Shown here one piece after another: positions 1 to 12,304 of a stretch of 64,000 nucleotides of DNA; positions within the stretch are counted from its first letter, which is position 1; each line of letters starts with the position of its first letter. This stretch comes from Pseudopithomyces maydicus (taxonomy: Eukaryota > Ascomycota > Dothideomycetes > Pleosporales > Didymosphaeriaceae). The notes beneath the pieces were generated by a model, which had not been told where the DNA came from, made no database searches, and saw only the letters and a list, made by a program, of their open reading frames with translations. The translations under genes and the position numbers were made by a program. The DNA is taken from the NCBI GenBank assembly GCA_026873275.1, contig JANTUC010000006.1:434001-498000 (forward strand). Reading direction: 5' to 3'.

Positions 1-565
1 ATAAAAATTTGGAAGAATATACGAACTAAATCGCAGGTGTATATAATGGCTGGCGCGATTACCCGTTGACGGTAGCTGAGCGCGGCAGTACCTGGGTAGT
101 CGTAGGTTGTTGGGAGCGCGGAGAGCGGGCGGAGAGTGGAGCTGGGCGATGTGAATTTGGCGCTTGCCCGCAGCGCGGCTTGGCGCACACGTGATCATCC
201 GCTCGCCCAGATGCCTAGCCAGGTGCCAACCCAAGTGCCTAAGCTTGCAATCTTGAACCTCAAACCTTGCATATGGCACTTCGATGCTCCATTTGTAAAA
301 TACTACTGAGGACGAAAGCTCTTGGATTTCTCTAGAATGTAATCGCAGTTGTCCAAACCAAAAGGAATCACGATTCGCAGTAGAACCATGTCTGCTTGTA
401 ATGAGAAACTACTGTCGTAACGTAGCAGGCTACTATCCAAACCTCCTACCGCACACATCCATAAATTAATCTCCCAACTGCAACCTTTGTATTCTATTTG
501 CTTTGCATGTCGAACCTCTTGTACCCTCAACAATGATCTACCGCGCTGCACCACCCACCCAAACC
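1..565. other. intergenic, window start to AKR stop
   Basis: No supportable gene. Short open frames here lack family resemblance. The stretch presumably holds the 3' flank of the aldo-keto reductase. Confidence 0.5.
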
Positions 566-1638
566 CTACAACCGACTCTCCGCCTCAAACTTCTTCGTCC
601 AAAACCCCCGATAATGCTTCTGCTGCCCCGCCTCATTAATCTGCTTAATCTCCGCCGGCGTCAGCTTAAATGTCGCCGCCCTCAGATAGTCGCTCAGACG
701 CTGCTCCTTGCTCGACGTCGTGATGGGCACAATGTCCTGATCGATGCACCATCGAAGCGAGATCTCGCCCGGGCTGACGGCGTACTTCTTGGTGAGTCCG
801 GTCATCACGTCGTCGACTGGGCCGGGGGCAGCGCGGGTGACTGCGGTTAGAGGGCTGGGGGGGTCCGTCAGTCAGTCGTGTTTAGTGGATGAGCGGTGGG
901 GTTTTTCGGAACTTACCCGTAGGCTGTGGTGGCGATGCCATGTTTCTTGTGGAATTCGAGGAGCTCGACGCGTTGCAGGTAGGGGTGAAGTTCGATTTGA
1001 TTGACGGCTGGTTTTACTTTGGCTGTCTTGAGCACAGCTTCGAGGTCTGAGGGCCTGTAGTTTGAGACGCCGATTGTCTTTGCGAGGCCTGCAGCCTGGA
1101 GTGCTTCCATCTCTGCCCAGGTGTTCTGGAGATCTTGCTCGGATTTGGCAAAGAAAGGCGAGTGGATGAGGTAAAGGTCGACGTATTCTAGCTGCAATTT
1201 CTCCAGGCTTTCTTCCAGGGTGCTTTCAATGTTTCCTGGCTGTCCAGTGGGTTCCCAGATTTTAGTAGTAACGAAGAGCTTGCTGCGGTCGACTCCACTC
1301 TCTTTGATACCTTGGCCTAGCTCTCTTTCGTTTTTGTAGGACTGAGCGCCGTCGAGGTGGTGATACCCGAGACCGATGGCCATCTTCACGGCATCCACGA
1401 TCGCTGGATCGGTCTTCGACTCATCCTTCTTTCCCCATGCCGTACCAACACCATAACCGAGCATGGGAATGCTAGCGCCATCATTGAGCTTCAGTCCCGG
1501 AATTGTGATGTTTAAGTTGGCCATTTTAGAATAGCTTTTGAATATCACACGGTCGATGCTACGGTAAGAGGTAGTTGCTTGGTAATGATGGTGGGCTGTG
1601 GAATGACGCAAAGCAATACGAGGGATACTCTTCAGCAT
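566..1638 (-). CDS. aldo-keto reductase
   Basis: NAD(P)H-dependent oxidoreductase of the aldo-keto reductase superfamily, reducing aldehydes or ketones; the substrate cannot be told. Two exons, complement(566-854, 917-1638), joined across a 62-nt intron with a GTAAGT donor and CAG acceptor. The junction restores the frame from ATTAYG to PLTAVTRAAPG. Visible family motifs are the D-G-A-Q-S-Y stretch (catalytic Asp and Tyr), VTTKIW (catalytic Lys) and YLIHSP (catalytic His). From the first ATG the product is 336 aa; from Met39 (MANLNITIPG, base 1524, good AAAATGGCC context) it is 298 aa, closer to the family norm. The extra 38 residues are rich in Ser, His and Arg and poor in acids, so they could be a mitochondrial leader or simply 5' UTR. 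The family call is firm, the start is not. Confidence 0.9.
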
Positions 1639-2276
1639 GCAGAAGCGAGCAGAGAAAAGGTAGGCGATGAATCTCAGAAAGTTGGAGGAGATGTTACCAG
1701 GGATGATCTAAATCACCAAGGACTATACGTCTTAAACGGTGTCAGGATGCCCCATCCCAAAAGTGGGCGCAAAGTGGTGGGTCACCAGTCTACTAATGAC
1801 GTGATGACGCCACAAAGAGCAGGGCAACTTCTTGTGCATTAGACATCGCCGCGTCTTTGAAGACATTTGTCATATCAAATTCAAGCGAGCACCTCGATTA
1901 TAGATGCATTATATGAGAGTTGCAGCTGCTGTGACGCCAGCTAGGGAAGTGTAAGTAATCTTGCCGACAGGCACAGCGGCGGCCTAGCGGCCGACGCTAA
2001 AACTCTCACGTCAACACCGATAGAACTGAGATGGAAGAAGGAATTTTCTCCTGAATGTGCATTCTCCAGGCAATCAAGACTATGGCTAAAATACAATAAT
2101 TACAACCTGTACGCCTGGTGCTGTTTTCGGCCTGGTTACCGATTTACAGCAGGTATATAGCAGCGAAGGACGATGGAAAAAAGAAACATTACCCCAACGC
2201 CAACCTGTGTTCCATTTACGTCCCAAATAATCCTTTAATCCTGCCCATCTCGCTATGGGTGTACAGTCGTGTGTCT
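1639..2276. other. intergenic between AKR and PMA1
   Basis: About 640 nt, AT-richer than the flanking exons. It should hold the AKR promoter and the PMA1 3' UTR. No gene or clear regulatory motif seen. Confidence 0.5.
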
Positions 2277-5200
2277 CTATGAGCTCTTCTCATGCTGTGT
2301 CGACACGCGTTGAAGAGAGACAACAAAGTCTTCCAGGTTGCGCTTCTTTGTATCTTTTCCGACCTTGCCGTGCATGAGGTTGTCAAAGCCTTGGCTACCT
2401 TGAAGCAGGTAATAGATACCGCTCATGATGCAGAAAACGCCAAAAGAGAAGATCCAGACACGGACCACGGTGACAATGCTAGTTTGACCGCCGACAAACC
2501 AACCGAAAATGCAGAAAACCGTGGCTAGGATGTCGACGACCAAGATAGCGCCGGTAAGCTGCCACGAGGGCATTGAGGACCAGAAGGGGCCGTTTGCGCG
2601 AGTGATGAAAATGAGCCAGTTCTCGGTAAGGCAAATCTCGAGGAAGAGGATTGGGTCCCGCACACCGAAGTTCTGCACGATACCGCCGTTCACGAGCTGT
2701 TTAGCACCTTCGGTATCTTGGTGTGGTAGCATAGTGGTGAGGGTGATCCAGGTGCCAACAGCCAGAACAATACCAAGCAGAATGGACATGCCCCAAAGCT
2801 TGGGGAGATTCCATTTGACGGGCATCTTGCTAAAGGGAGCATTGTCGTACGCGATGGCAAGAGTGGCTATATCGGCAAAGATGGCGATAAAAACCACAAG
2901 CTCCAAGTTGAGCGACTCATTCATGATGGCGATCCAGAGTCCGAGGAAGATTTCCAAATGTAGCGACAGAGCAATACGGTATACGACATACGAGTACATG
3001 CGGTGGAAGATCTGACGTGATGTCTTGATGGCGTCGATGATGGCAGAAAGACCAGGAGCAAGAAACACGATGTCAGCGGCTGAACGAGCAGCGTCTGAGG
3101 CGCCCTCGACGGCAATACCAGTATCTGCTTTCTTCAAGGAAGGAGCATCGTTCACGCCATCACCTGTCATGGCAACAAGGTATCCGCGGCTTTGGAGAAT
3201 CTCGACGACGTTGTACTTGTGTTGTGGGAAGACTTCTGCAAAACCATCTGCAGCTTCGACAAAGTCATATACCTCAGAACCGGGCATTTCGCCGCCTCCA
3301 CCAAGACCGAGGCGCTCAGCATTGTAGACGTTGGTACCGAGGCCGAGCTGTCGTGAAGTTTCTTTGGCAATACCCACAGCATCGCCAGTCAACATCTTGA
3401 TCCTGAGTCCCAGCGTCATAGCCTCATTGATAGTGCGGGCAGTGTCGTGGCGGGGTGGATCAGAGCAAGGCATGATGCCCAAGATCTCCCAAGGGTGTCC
3501 GTTGCGTTTGCGTGCAACACCGAGAGAACGGAAACCACGGGTAGCAAACTCGGCGACCTTGTTCTTGTATGCTTCATCGATAGCCTCGGGAATTGGGTGG
3601 TCCTCTTCAACTGTTTTCAGGACGGTGAGCGGAGCTCCCTTGACACAGATGATGCGTTCGCCCTGTGGGGATTGCACTACAGCCTGAACCTTTTTGGAAA
3701 CCGGATCAAAGGGCTGGAAGTCAATGACCTTGTACTGGGTAAGTGCATTCCTTGCCCGCGGATAAAATCTTAGGGACTTGAGGAACGCCTTGTCAATCGC
3801 ATCGATACCCTTCTTCTTACGGGAAGCAGCCAAGCAGGCAGTCAGCATCAGCTCTTCGGGGTCAACGCCTTGGACAGTATAGGGGTCAGCAAGAGACAAT
3901 TTGTTCTTGGTCAATGTGCCAGTCTTGTCCGAGCAGAGAATCTCAACTCCAGCCAACGATTCGATAGCACTGAGCTTCTGGACGATAGCTTGCTTCTTGG
4001 CGAGATACGCAGCACCGACAGCCATGGTAGTGGTTACTACCGCAGGAAGACCGACGGGAACACCAATAATAGTGATGGCCAAGGTGAACTCCAGGATGTG
4101 GACAATGCCGTTGGACCGGTAGAAAGAGCTAATCCAGACGATCAAGAGAGTGAGAATGACCAGGACTAGAAGAATGGTACCAATGCCGTTGAGAACCTCG
4201 GTGAAGTGGCCAGTTCCGCTGGAGGCGCTGGCAACGAGAGAAGCAGCACGTCCGACGAATGTAGAGTCGCCAGTGGCAGTGACGACCATATAAGCTTCGC
4301 CACGTTTGACAGCAGAAGAAGCGTAGCACACATCGCCCTTGTGCTTATCGACAGCGAGAGATTCACCGGTAATGGCGGACTGGTCAACTTGAAGGAATGC
4401 GTCATCGGTGGCAATGCGACCATCAGCAGGAATAATAGTACCATCCTCCACTGCAAGTATGTCGCCGGGTACGACATCAGGAGCCTCAATCTCCTGAAGA
4501 ACACCATTACGGAGGACAGTGGCTTTGAGAGCGAGCGTCTTCTTCAGCTCGGCGACAATGGATCCAGCCTGATATTCCTGGATGAAACCAACGCAGGCGT
4601 TGAGCAAGAGTAGGCCGCAGATGACGCCAAAGTCGACCCAGTCCTGAAGGCCGGCAGCCAGAACGGCAGCGGCCTCCATGACAAATTGGATCGGGCCGAC
4701 GAAGAAGCCCAAGAACTTGAGAATCAGATTCTCCTTCTCCTCTGTACGATGTTAACATGTGTGTTGGTGCAACAGAACAATCCAAGACAGTATGGGGTCT
4801 AAGTGTCTTGGTCGGTTCTTCGTATCACGTACCTTTCATCTGGTTCAGACCAAACTTCTTGCGGCGGGCCAGAACTTCCTCGTTAGTGAGACCGACAGCT
4901 GGGTTGGTCATCAGAAGCTCTTCTGGGATGTTTCGAGCGGCACCGGCTGCCACCTCCTCTTCCTCGTCGAGGTCGGCGCCTCCATCGTCTGACTCGAGGT
5001 CCTCAATCAGGGCATTGATGTCTTCGTCTTCTTCTTCCTCAGACTGACGGCCTTTGCCAGGAAGGGCCTTCTCGTTGTACTCCCTCCTGTCTTCCTGAAG
5101 ATTCGTCAGTCGGTTTGGTTCCGCGGCAGACGCATGTCATTGGGACTACCCACAAAGCGTCCACTAGACACGTCGCCTGGTTGTTGCGGCGCTATAGCGC

Positions 5201-5284
5201 CAGTATACTGCGTCGGTGAGCTTGAGTTCATTTGCTCTGCAGGCAGCTGTGGTGTAGTGCTGTTGGCCTACTTACATCAGCCAT
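2277..5284 (-). CDS. PMA1: plasma membrane H+-ATPase (P-type, PMA1)
   Basis: Electrogenic P3A proton pump of the plasma membrane. Proposed exons are complement(2277-4741, 4833-5094, 5154-5234, 5276-5284), about 938 aa. Seen: acidic N-terminus, LTGES-type actuator motif (ITGES), phosphorylation loop CSDKTGTLT, hinge MLTGDAVGIA, GDGVNDAPS, about ten hydrophobic spans, and the autoinhibitory C-terminus ending SLQRVSTQHEKSS, whose Ser-Thr pair is the glucose-regulated phosphosite in yeast. The first coding exon is only ATGGCTGAT before GTAAGT. The second intron (5095-5153, 59 nt, GTGGGT donor, CTGAC branch, CAG acceptor) is inferred, because reading through it hits a TGA; its removal gives SSGRF-EDRREYNEK, similar in layout to the Neurospora pump. 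Acceptor choice for exon 2 is ambiguous (5234 or an in-phase CAG a few codons later). Identity is certain, the N-terminus less so. Confidence 0.96.
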
Positions 5285-8200
5285 TGTGGCCGTGGTGGTC
5301 AGGTTGTGGTAGCTGTGATTATAGTGTGGCAGTTCTAAGTTCTACGTGCGTGTGTATCTTTCTGGAGAGTGGGTTTTTCTGGGAGTGTGTGCAAAGGTGC
5401 AAACTGCATTGAGAGAAAAGTAAGTACTAAATACTACAGTGGGGAGACGGTTCCATGGTGGCGGGTGCGCGCTTTTCAGATATTGAGGGCCCAAATAGTG
5501 TTGACCGAGCCAACATGTTCTGCTGGGCGGGTCCTTGGGTGGGTGGGTGAAAAAGCTGGAGCCGTGGTACGCACCTGAGATTGCAGACCCAGCTGCAAAT
5601 GGGTCTGTCTCGCCGTCAAGGGAGCAGAGTGAGGTTGAGTGAGGGGATTACGGGATAGCTGTAACGTATTCTAGCGAGGGATGCAGGACACTTTATGGTG
5701 CCGCAGGACTCGATTGACGGGCTGAGGAGAGTCGAGCAAACACGCACGGGTGAAGGCGAAGGTAGGGATCAGGCAGTCAAACTATCCCTCGTTTTCCAGC
5801 TAAGGTATGTGCTCGGTCGCTCAGGGCAGGAGCCGGTGTACATCTTCCCTTGGCAGCTTCACGGCTGTTTGAAAACCGTGGCGCTGAGGCACTCAGGCTG
5901 CGAGCCGCCAGATCATTCACCATGGCGTACTACTTTCAAACCGCTGTCGCATGCTCCATCTGGAGACGGGTAGCGCCCGTGCAATATCGACTGGGGCAGC
6001 CACCCCAGGCCCATGTGCCATGACCAAGGCCACGCCAACCCTCCACAGCATGTAAGAATGCGCACTAGTTCGGCTAGATGATTATATAGCAGGCGTGACT
6101 CGATGCTAAGTATTGCGCGAATATATGCCAATTTTTTTGTCCCTCTGGGCAGGCAACTCAGTTTGTACATGATTCCAAGTCGAGTAGGATGCATGGGGTC
6201 AAGAACGCCACTGTTCGGCCTCCACGCTTGGCTGCGACTCAGGCAAGATCAAGAGACGGCAAAGAGAAGAAAAAAGTTTCGAATCGAAAACCCCAGCGAC
6301 CATGAAACTTTGAGAGCCTCAAGCTCCACCCAGATCGACCCTTTCCTTCTCTCTGCAAGGCTGTAGGGTGTCCAATCAAACCACGCGTGCCGCTACTGCT
6401 CCACGCTCCGCTTCTGTGTTGCATTCTGATAGTGTCGCTTCAGGGCCGGCCAAGCTGTTTGCCTCCACCGCGCGTGCACCTCGATCCGTCCTGTACTCCA
6501 GGGCTAAGAGCCTGTACTACGACAGGAGAATCCGTTCTATGCGCGCCATCACAACCAACAGACGAGACTTCGGCTGGGCGATAAAAGGGGTGCTGGCGTC
6601 CAACTTTGCCGCGCTGTAGACTTCTCTTGGTCGTCTTGGACTAGGTACCTACCCCCACACAACCTGGGGACTGATCGACATTGCATGCACGACAAGGGTC
6701 CATCCGTTCACGAGCTAGAACGCTCCGAGGCTGCACATCAAACAGACAGAGTTGCCATGGCTTGGCACGGCGCTTGATTTGTCGCAGCTCCTCCGATTGC
6801 AGCGGTGCTTCTGCACTATCCACCCGTGGGTGACAGGCTGGTTCGACATCTGCATCCGAAATCTTGTAGGATCCATCTCCACCACCAGCCTTCACCCAAC
6901 GTCTCCAGTATGGCCTGAAGTAGCAGCAGTCGCCTGGTGTCAAAAGCGGGCATCACTGCAGCACCGCGACCCTGAGTGTCCTGGGCGGAGGCCCGCGCAG
7001 GCTATCAAGCTACCGCGGCATGCCAAGCAAGGCTTGAGTCGCACGCACACATTCACAAACGTTAGTTGCCATTAGCTGTCCTCATCACATTCCATGAAAA
7101 TCCTCGAAGCTTTTCCCTTGACCCTTCCCAATGGGCGACGCCGCGATGGCTGTCGAGCTTGGCAGGAGTACAGACAGCCGAATTGTATCTCCAAACGGGC
7201 CTTCTCACGGCGGCACGACTCTGGCTGAGACACGGATACAACCTGGGCCTATCTGATATCGCATCTGTCGGGGCCTCGTTGTCACTGTTTCAGCAGGTCT
7301 CTTGATTCGCGGGGTAAGGCTGTCCGGTGCTGGGTTACAGCGTGGTCGCTCATGTCCGACCTTTTCGAACGTAGAGAGCAAGGTGAAGACGAGTAAAAGG
7401 CAATTATCCGCAACTCTGATTGCGGTAGGAATAGACGATGATATGTCTTGTCGTCTTCTTGGTATACCGAGCACACTTAGGGGCGAAAAGCCTCAAAGTA
7501 TCGATTCATAAACAGTGTGTTATAGTGTCAAGGCAGACTCACGTCCATGCGCTTTTCCATCCTCAACTGTAAATTTCGTTGACTCTGCCACAAAAGTTTC
7601 CCATATTGCACAGGACTGCTGGCATCTGTTGGCATTCGTTGGTATTCAATTTCCACGACGAGTCAGCGTAGCGAGAACAAACGCTAGCCTTGCGTAACAT
7701 GAACGTCTGGGGATCTGGGTCCATGACTCCTCCAAGGCTGGAAGCCAAGCCTGCCACTGCGCTTCGGAAGTGCTTCACGAAATCCCTCTGTGGTGTGCAC
7801 CACAGCTTACCGCATTCTCTGATACCATGGGCTTGGTGTCCAGGTGGGTTGAACGGTACTTTCCAAAGCAATAGTCCCGCCAAGAAGCACACTTGCTATC
7901 AGGCACACACTCTTTGACCTTGACTTTTGTATCTCTTCTTACTCTTTATTGTGATCATCTCCCACCAGGACTCCAGTCAAAACATCCACCATCTCCCCAT
8001 TCGAACTCGTTTTCGCAGCCATCCCTCCGAGCCCCCAAAGTCGCAACCCCGTCAAACGTTTCGCCCATCTGGAAGCCCTTTAGAACCGCGGCCGAAGCCC
8101 TCCACGCCCGGCATACATACATACGTATTCCAGCAGCACAAACACGCAGCACGAATGGGGACGACGCCGCCAAGAAGGCTGAAGCAATTGCCGTGACAGT

Positions 8201-10329
8201 CGTTGCTCGTACGCCGCTTGGCACCACTCAACCGCGTAGCCCTTGCCCCCATCAAACATGCATCGGCGCTGTACACGCGGAGTCTGAAAATTTCCGATGC
8301 CCCCAGATCGTCGCCAAGAGGATCCGTAGTTTCACCCCACCGAGTTGCTTTTCGCGACGGCAGTTTACAGGCGTACAGGTACGTATGTGTGTATGGGTAC
8401 GCGCCTTGGGGCAGGCGGCCTGGGATGTCATTTTAGGGTACTGCGGGTGTCGCCTTTCGCTTGGATATTGCCCTGTGTCCGTTGCATGCGCTTTTCGAGT
8501 ATGCAATTTTCGTCTCGATGGAAATGTCTTAGACATCGCTGTTGCCTCGCGCTGCCTCGCCGTGGAAAGAGCCTATTGTCCTCTTCGACCAAGCGGGAAG
8601 GTGCCAACGGTACCTACTAATCGTGCAACCATGACCAATTTTCAGTGACTACTATGACGACTGACTCGTTGGAGTGGACTACATGGCGATGAGTCCTCCA
8701 TACGACGATAGCGAGAACATTGACTCCACAACAACGCTAAAATACTCCAAGCAACTTTAGACGCTGTTGAGGCCAGTAGGTTCATCTGAAACCAGCACCC
8801 GCAAAGAGTACTCATCGTTTTCCGTACTAGAGAGGTAGGTTATGACTCTACTGATGAGCCAGCGATAAGAATCTCGCGCCATGCAACTCAACGACCCCGA
8901 ACGTCTAGATTTCGGTAAATAGCTAGTGGACATTATGCATCAGAGCTTTGCCGGCGCAAAACCACCCATGGCCAAGGAAGACGACTAAGGATCAACCGGT
9001 GCATGATGCAGGGCAGCTTTCTGACACGTTGGTGGGCTTCCGAAGATTTGGCACAAAGGGTTGACTAAGTCGACTTTGGGGCGCTTGAGTATTTCTGTAG
9101 CTGAGTGTAAAGAAAGCGGGCTGATGAGCGAAACCAGTCACAGTGGTTGAATTTCCAATGTCAGTTCGCGAATAGTTCTCGGAACACTACGTGCCTAGAC
9201 CATGAAAACAGTCGGAATAATGGCACCAAGAAATCGATACGAACATGTTGAATCACTTCGCGCCCCGTGGCAGTATTGTTCCACGGCCAGAGATCTCGTC
9301 AGTGCAGCAGTTCACCGGCGAATCACGCGGCTCCTACCAGCTATGGTTCAAACATCATTTGGGCATCTGTCAGCAAATCCGGTCTTTTGATAACGGCGAG
9401 GAAAATGCTTGGATCAAGGCAGAGGATGAATAATGATCATGGCCAGTTATATGGCAGAGCTCCGGTTGTTAGTCACTCATCCTTACGTGATGAAAAGCGT
9501 GACTGCGTATGATATTCATTTGCTCCCTTTGGTCACTGTTCTGTCACAAGTACCACGGGCTCATCTTTTATAGTCACATTTCTTCATGTTCCTGTCATGG
9601 ACTCATGACCATTCACCTTCTTTGCAATGGTCTTCTAAGGGGATCGAGTAGTGTTGCATTACTCAAATTCCAGTGATGATTCCAGTTATGCACGGTAGAA
9701 TTTTTGACTCTCAAAGTGATGCTCCTGTGAATATCAGGTAGTCAAGCAAGTTTTGCCTCGAATGTTTGTATTTGCTATGCTATTCCTCCATCACTTTGAT
9801 CAACAGCAGTCTTCCTATTCAGCTTTCCACTCCAAGGCTTAAACGTCCTCGATCCCCTCCTACTCAGCCGATCTCAAACATCTTTTTCAGACTACCGTGT
9901 GTTGGACATCGATCTAGCTGATCAAATTTTGAGGTTAGGTCGAACCCCGAAATACACCCACACGTACCCGCGGTACGCACCCCAATCTGTTTCATTGAAT
10001 AATATCCTCTCCCTCAACAATAACAGCGTTGAAAATCCACGACTATAGGTACCTGACAGATACTCTAAACCCACGGCGTAAGAAGCTGGACTACAGGTCT
10101 GGAGTCTTAGGTGTGTCTTACTCATTCGTTGTGATATACGGTCAGTGACTGAACCTACAGTTCTTCACGGCTTTGAATTCTGGGTTGAAATTAATTTTTT
10201 AGGCATCTCAGAGGCCTCATCTCCAGACTCCGGCTCTCGATCGTGTCGCCAGCATCTACTTGGCTCATCTTCAGAGCTCCTGATACTACACTCTATACAA
10301 AACCTCTTCACTTGTTTGATACTTGGAAC
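5285..10329. other. 5 kb gene-poor region upstream of PMA1
   Basis: No open frame here has a convincing start, domain or splice pattern. The longest (7893-8648) is Ser/Pro/Thr/Arg/Cys-rich with no recognisable family. 5285-8650 is moderately GC-rich, 8650-10330 AT-richer. The left part presumably holds the PMA1 promoter and 5' UTR. No tRNA, no intact transposase or reverse transcriptase. Confidence 0.5.
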
Positions 10330-11142
10330 ATGAGCAAGTCCGGCCCCGCCGGTCGCGGCAACCCTCTCAGGGAAGACGAAAATTCCAGACATAACGACCA
10401 AGCATCCAACGAGAACATATCATACACACCACCAGAAAAAATTCAGAATGACGACGAGAAACATTCACAAAGCCATCTCGCAGCTTCTCGTTATACTTCT
10501 GACTACTCCGACGCACCGACTGCGCGCCTAGAAGAACTACTCGAAAAAGGGATTCAAGAACTATCAATGGCACGCGAACGAAGTGACCACGATACACAAA
10601 CCCTTTCCGGACCTGACGCTCCTTCTTCCGTCATACCAGGCCCATCTTCACCTCTCCCATCGTTCACTGCTCACTCTTCGAGTCTTCCTGACTATCTGCT
10701 TGATAGTGCGGCTGCTGCTCGTGGACGACGCGGTTCGGCACCAGCACACGATTCTCAGACGGAAGAGGAAGATACGCAAGGCCGGGATCTCGAAGAGGGA
10801 GTTGGTATCGATGAAACTTATAGCGGTGAAGACGGTGGGGTCGATGAAGATATCGGTTTCGATGAGAACTACAGCAACCCCGAAGGGAGCTTAGGGAGTG
10901 CAGATAAAAGCCCGATAAAACACGTGCTCTCGCTTGTTGAGTTTGTCCAGAAATTGCGTCAATTAGTCGGACAAGTCTATGCCGGTACATGCCCTGAGAC
11001 GCCGAATCCTTACGATCGGGAGATGGATTCTGAATATCTGAAGGAGTGTGAGGATTATCTGGAGGAGTATATGCGATTCCCGCATGTGGTTGATGATAAT
11101 CCTGCGGATGGTAGCGGAGAGGGAAATTCCTTGTTAGACTAG
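10330..11142 (+). CDS. hypothetical protein, acidic, NPY motif (270 aa)
   Basis: Unrecognised single-exon gene. The ATG at 10330 (MSKSGPAGRGNP) is the first in this frame; upstream codons are open but lack an ATG. The first two thirds are Ser/Pro/Asp/Glu-rich and look disordered, with an acidic repeat around residues 150-190 (GVGIDETYSGEDGG then DIGFDENYSNPEG). The last 70 residues look folded: a helix-like stretch (VEFVQKLRQLVGQVY), then PNPYDRE at about residues 225-231 and EYLKECEDYLEEYM. The same helix-then-PNPY layout occurs in the next gene downstream, so the two may be related. No function can be assigned. Confidence 0.6.
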   Translation: MSKSGPAGRGNPLREDENSRHNDQASNENISYTPPEKIQNDDEKHSQSHLAASRYTSDYSDAPTARLEELLEKGIQELSMARERSDHDTQTLSGPDAPSSVIPGPSSPLPSFTAHSSSLPDYLLDSAAAARGRRGSAPAHDSQTEEEDTQGRDLEEGVGIDETYSGEDGGVDEDIGFDENYSNPEGSLGSADKSPIKHVLSLVEFVQKLRQLVGQVYAGTCPETPNPYDREMDSEYLKECEDYLEEYMRFPHVVDDNPADGSGEGNSLLD

Positions 11143-11887
11143 GGGAAGTGTTTGAGACAAGTCACGATTAGCGTCGAATTCAATACTGTTGTTATTACAT
11201 CTACAGTAGTAAGATCGCAAAATTTGCATGTACCAATCGAGTACGTTTGTAAAGCAGTGAGAGCGCCATATTCTACTCAGCCTAGTCTGGTGGGCTTGAT
11301 TAACCAGCTCCTTACTGCGTCTGAATCGTGCCGGCACTCGAAAAGCATCGACTACTCACCAACAACAAACAAACAAAGTATTGATTGTTTCTCTGGTCAT
11401 GTTCTTGCACGATATAACTCAGCTGTATGTGTTCTCTTTGTTGGTCGGCCAAGCCCTTTGTAATGGGCAAAGTTCTTGGCCGCCAGCTTTGTTTAATCTA
11501 TGCTTTATGCCTTTCGCTTCAGTGAGTGCAGATATTCACAAAGCCAGAACATCCGACAAAGGACACTTCGGCGATATGTGTCTCCAAAAATAAAGGAACT
11601 ATCCTTCACTGCCACAAGATGGGAGTGATCTCATTGCCACGTGGTGGGTTCAAATGGTCTGTGTCCATAAACTCCGATGTCCAGATGCCAGCACAGATGC
11701 TAAATCATTTACAACTACATTCCAGGGCAGCACAGATCATTAAATCCATTCATCTTCAAGGTTCGAGAACACCAGCTCGTAGGTTCTAACGAGTGCACAG
11801 CAAGAGACACTAGGAGGGTATATAGATAACCCCGTCATATCACGTTAGTAAGTATACCATTTCTAAGCAGCGTCAAATCTAATAATC
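11143..11887. other. intergenic between the two NPY-motif genes
   Basis: About 745 nt, AT-rich, no gene seen. A TATA-like stretch lies near its right end and is listed separately. Confidence 0.5.
11819..11829 (+). promoter_or_regulatory. possible TATA element
   Basis: The sequence GTATATAGATA sits about 60 nt before the ATG at 11888. Position and composition suit a core promoter; no experimental support. Confidence 0.3.
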
Positions 11888-12304
11888 ATGGCTTCAGCTC
11901 ATCCACCACATCCCCTTCATAAACGCAAGCCTCACTCTAGTCCTACAATCCGGAAGCATCCTAAGAGGTTCGACTCGAAGCCCCTACCTTTACTCCCGTA
12001 TATGGTCACACCGTCGACACCACAACGATCAACCAGTGATCCAAAAAGGTCGCGCTCTCGACCAAAGCCCGAACTATCTCCAAAGAGGCACTTCAACTCA
12101 GAGGAGCTGCAAGACGTAATAGAAGGCTATCTCTGGATTGTAGGAAGCCAGTGGCAGGGTTATCTTGACGATCCGAATCCTTATCGCAACGCGAGGGAAT
12201 GGGAGAGAGAAATGAGAAAACTCGCACCTCTATATAGGCTAGGATGGGAAGAAGATAACTATAAGGAAAGAGCGGAAAAGGAATGGTGGGAGAGGAGGAT
12301 TTAA
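11888..12304 (+). CDS. small basic hypothetical protein, NPY motif (138 aa)
   Basis: Unrecognised single-exon gene on the same strand as its neighbours. The N-terminal 70 residues are basic and rich in Pro, Ser and Lys (repeated KR/PK pairs), resembling a disordered or nucleic-acid-binding tail. The C-terminal half looks folded: LQDVIEGYLWIVGSQWQGYL, then DPNPYRNAREWEREMRKL and a Trp/Glu-rich end (KEWWERRI). The PNPY tetrapeptide (residue 96 on) follows an Ile-Val-Gly helix, as in the upstream 270-aa protein, and the 11-base string CCGAATCCTTA encoding it is identical in both genes. Two CACGTG palindromes lie just after the stop. Probably a real gene; function unknown. Confidence 0.55.
   Translation: MASAHPPHPLHKRKPHSSPTIRKHPKRFDSKPLPLLPYMVTPSTPQRSTSDPKRSRSRPKPELSPKRHFNSEELQDVIEGYLWIVGSQWQGYLDDPNPYRNAREWEREMRKLAPLYRLGWEEDNYKERAEKEWWERRI

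Noticed and set aside
5095..5153. Apparent one-base frameshift in PMA1 near the N-terminus
   Set aside because: A 59-nt intron with GTGGGT donor, CTGAC branch and CAG acceptor is in phase and gives a normal N-terminus, so no frameshift is needed.
7893..8648. 251-aa plus-strand open frame
   Set aside because: Starts with a Leu codon context or later ATG of no merit, biased composition, no domain, and comparable frames occur on both strands here.
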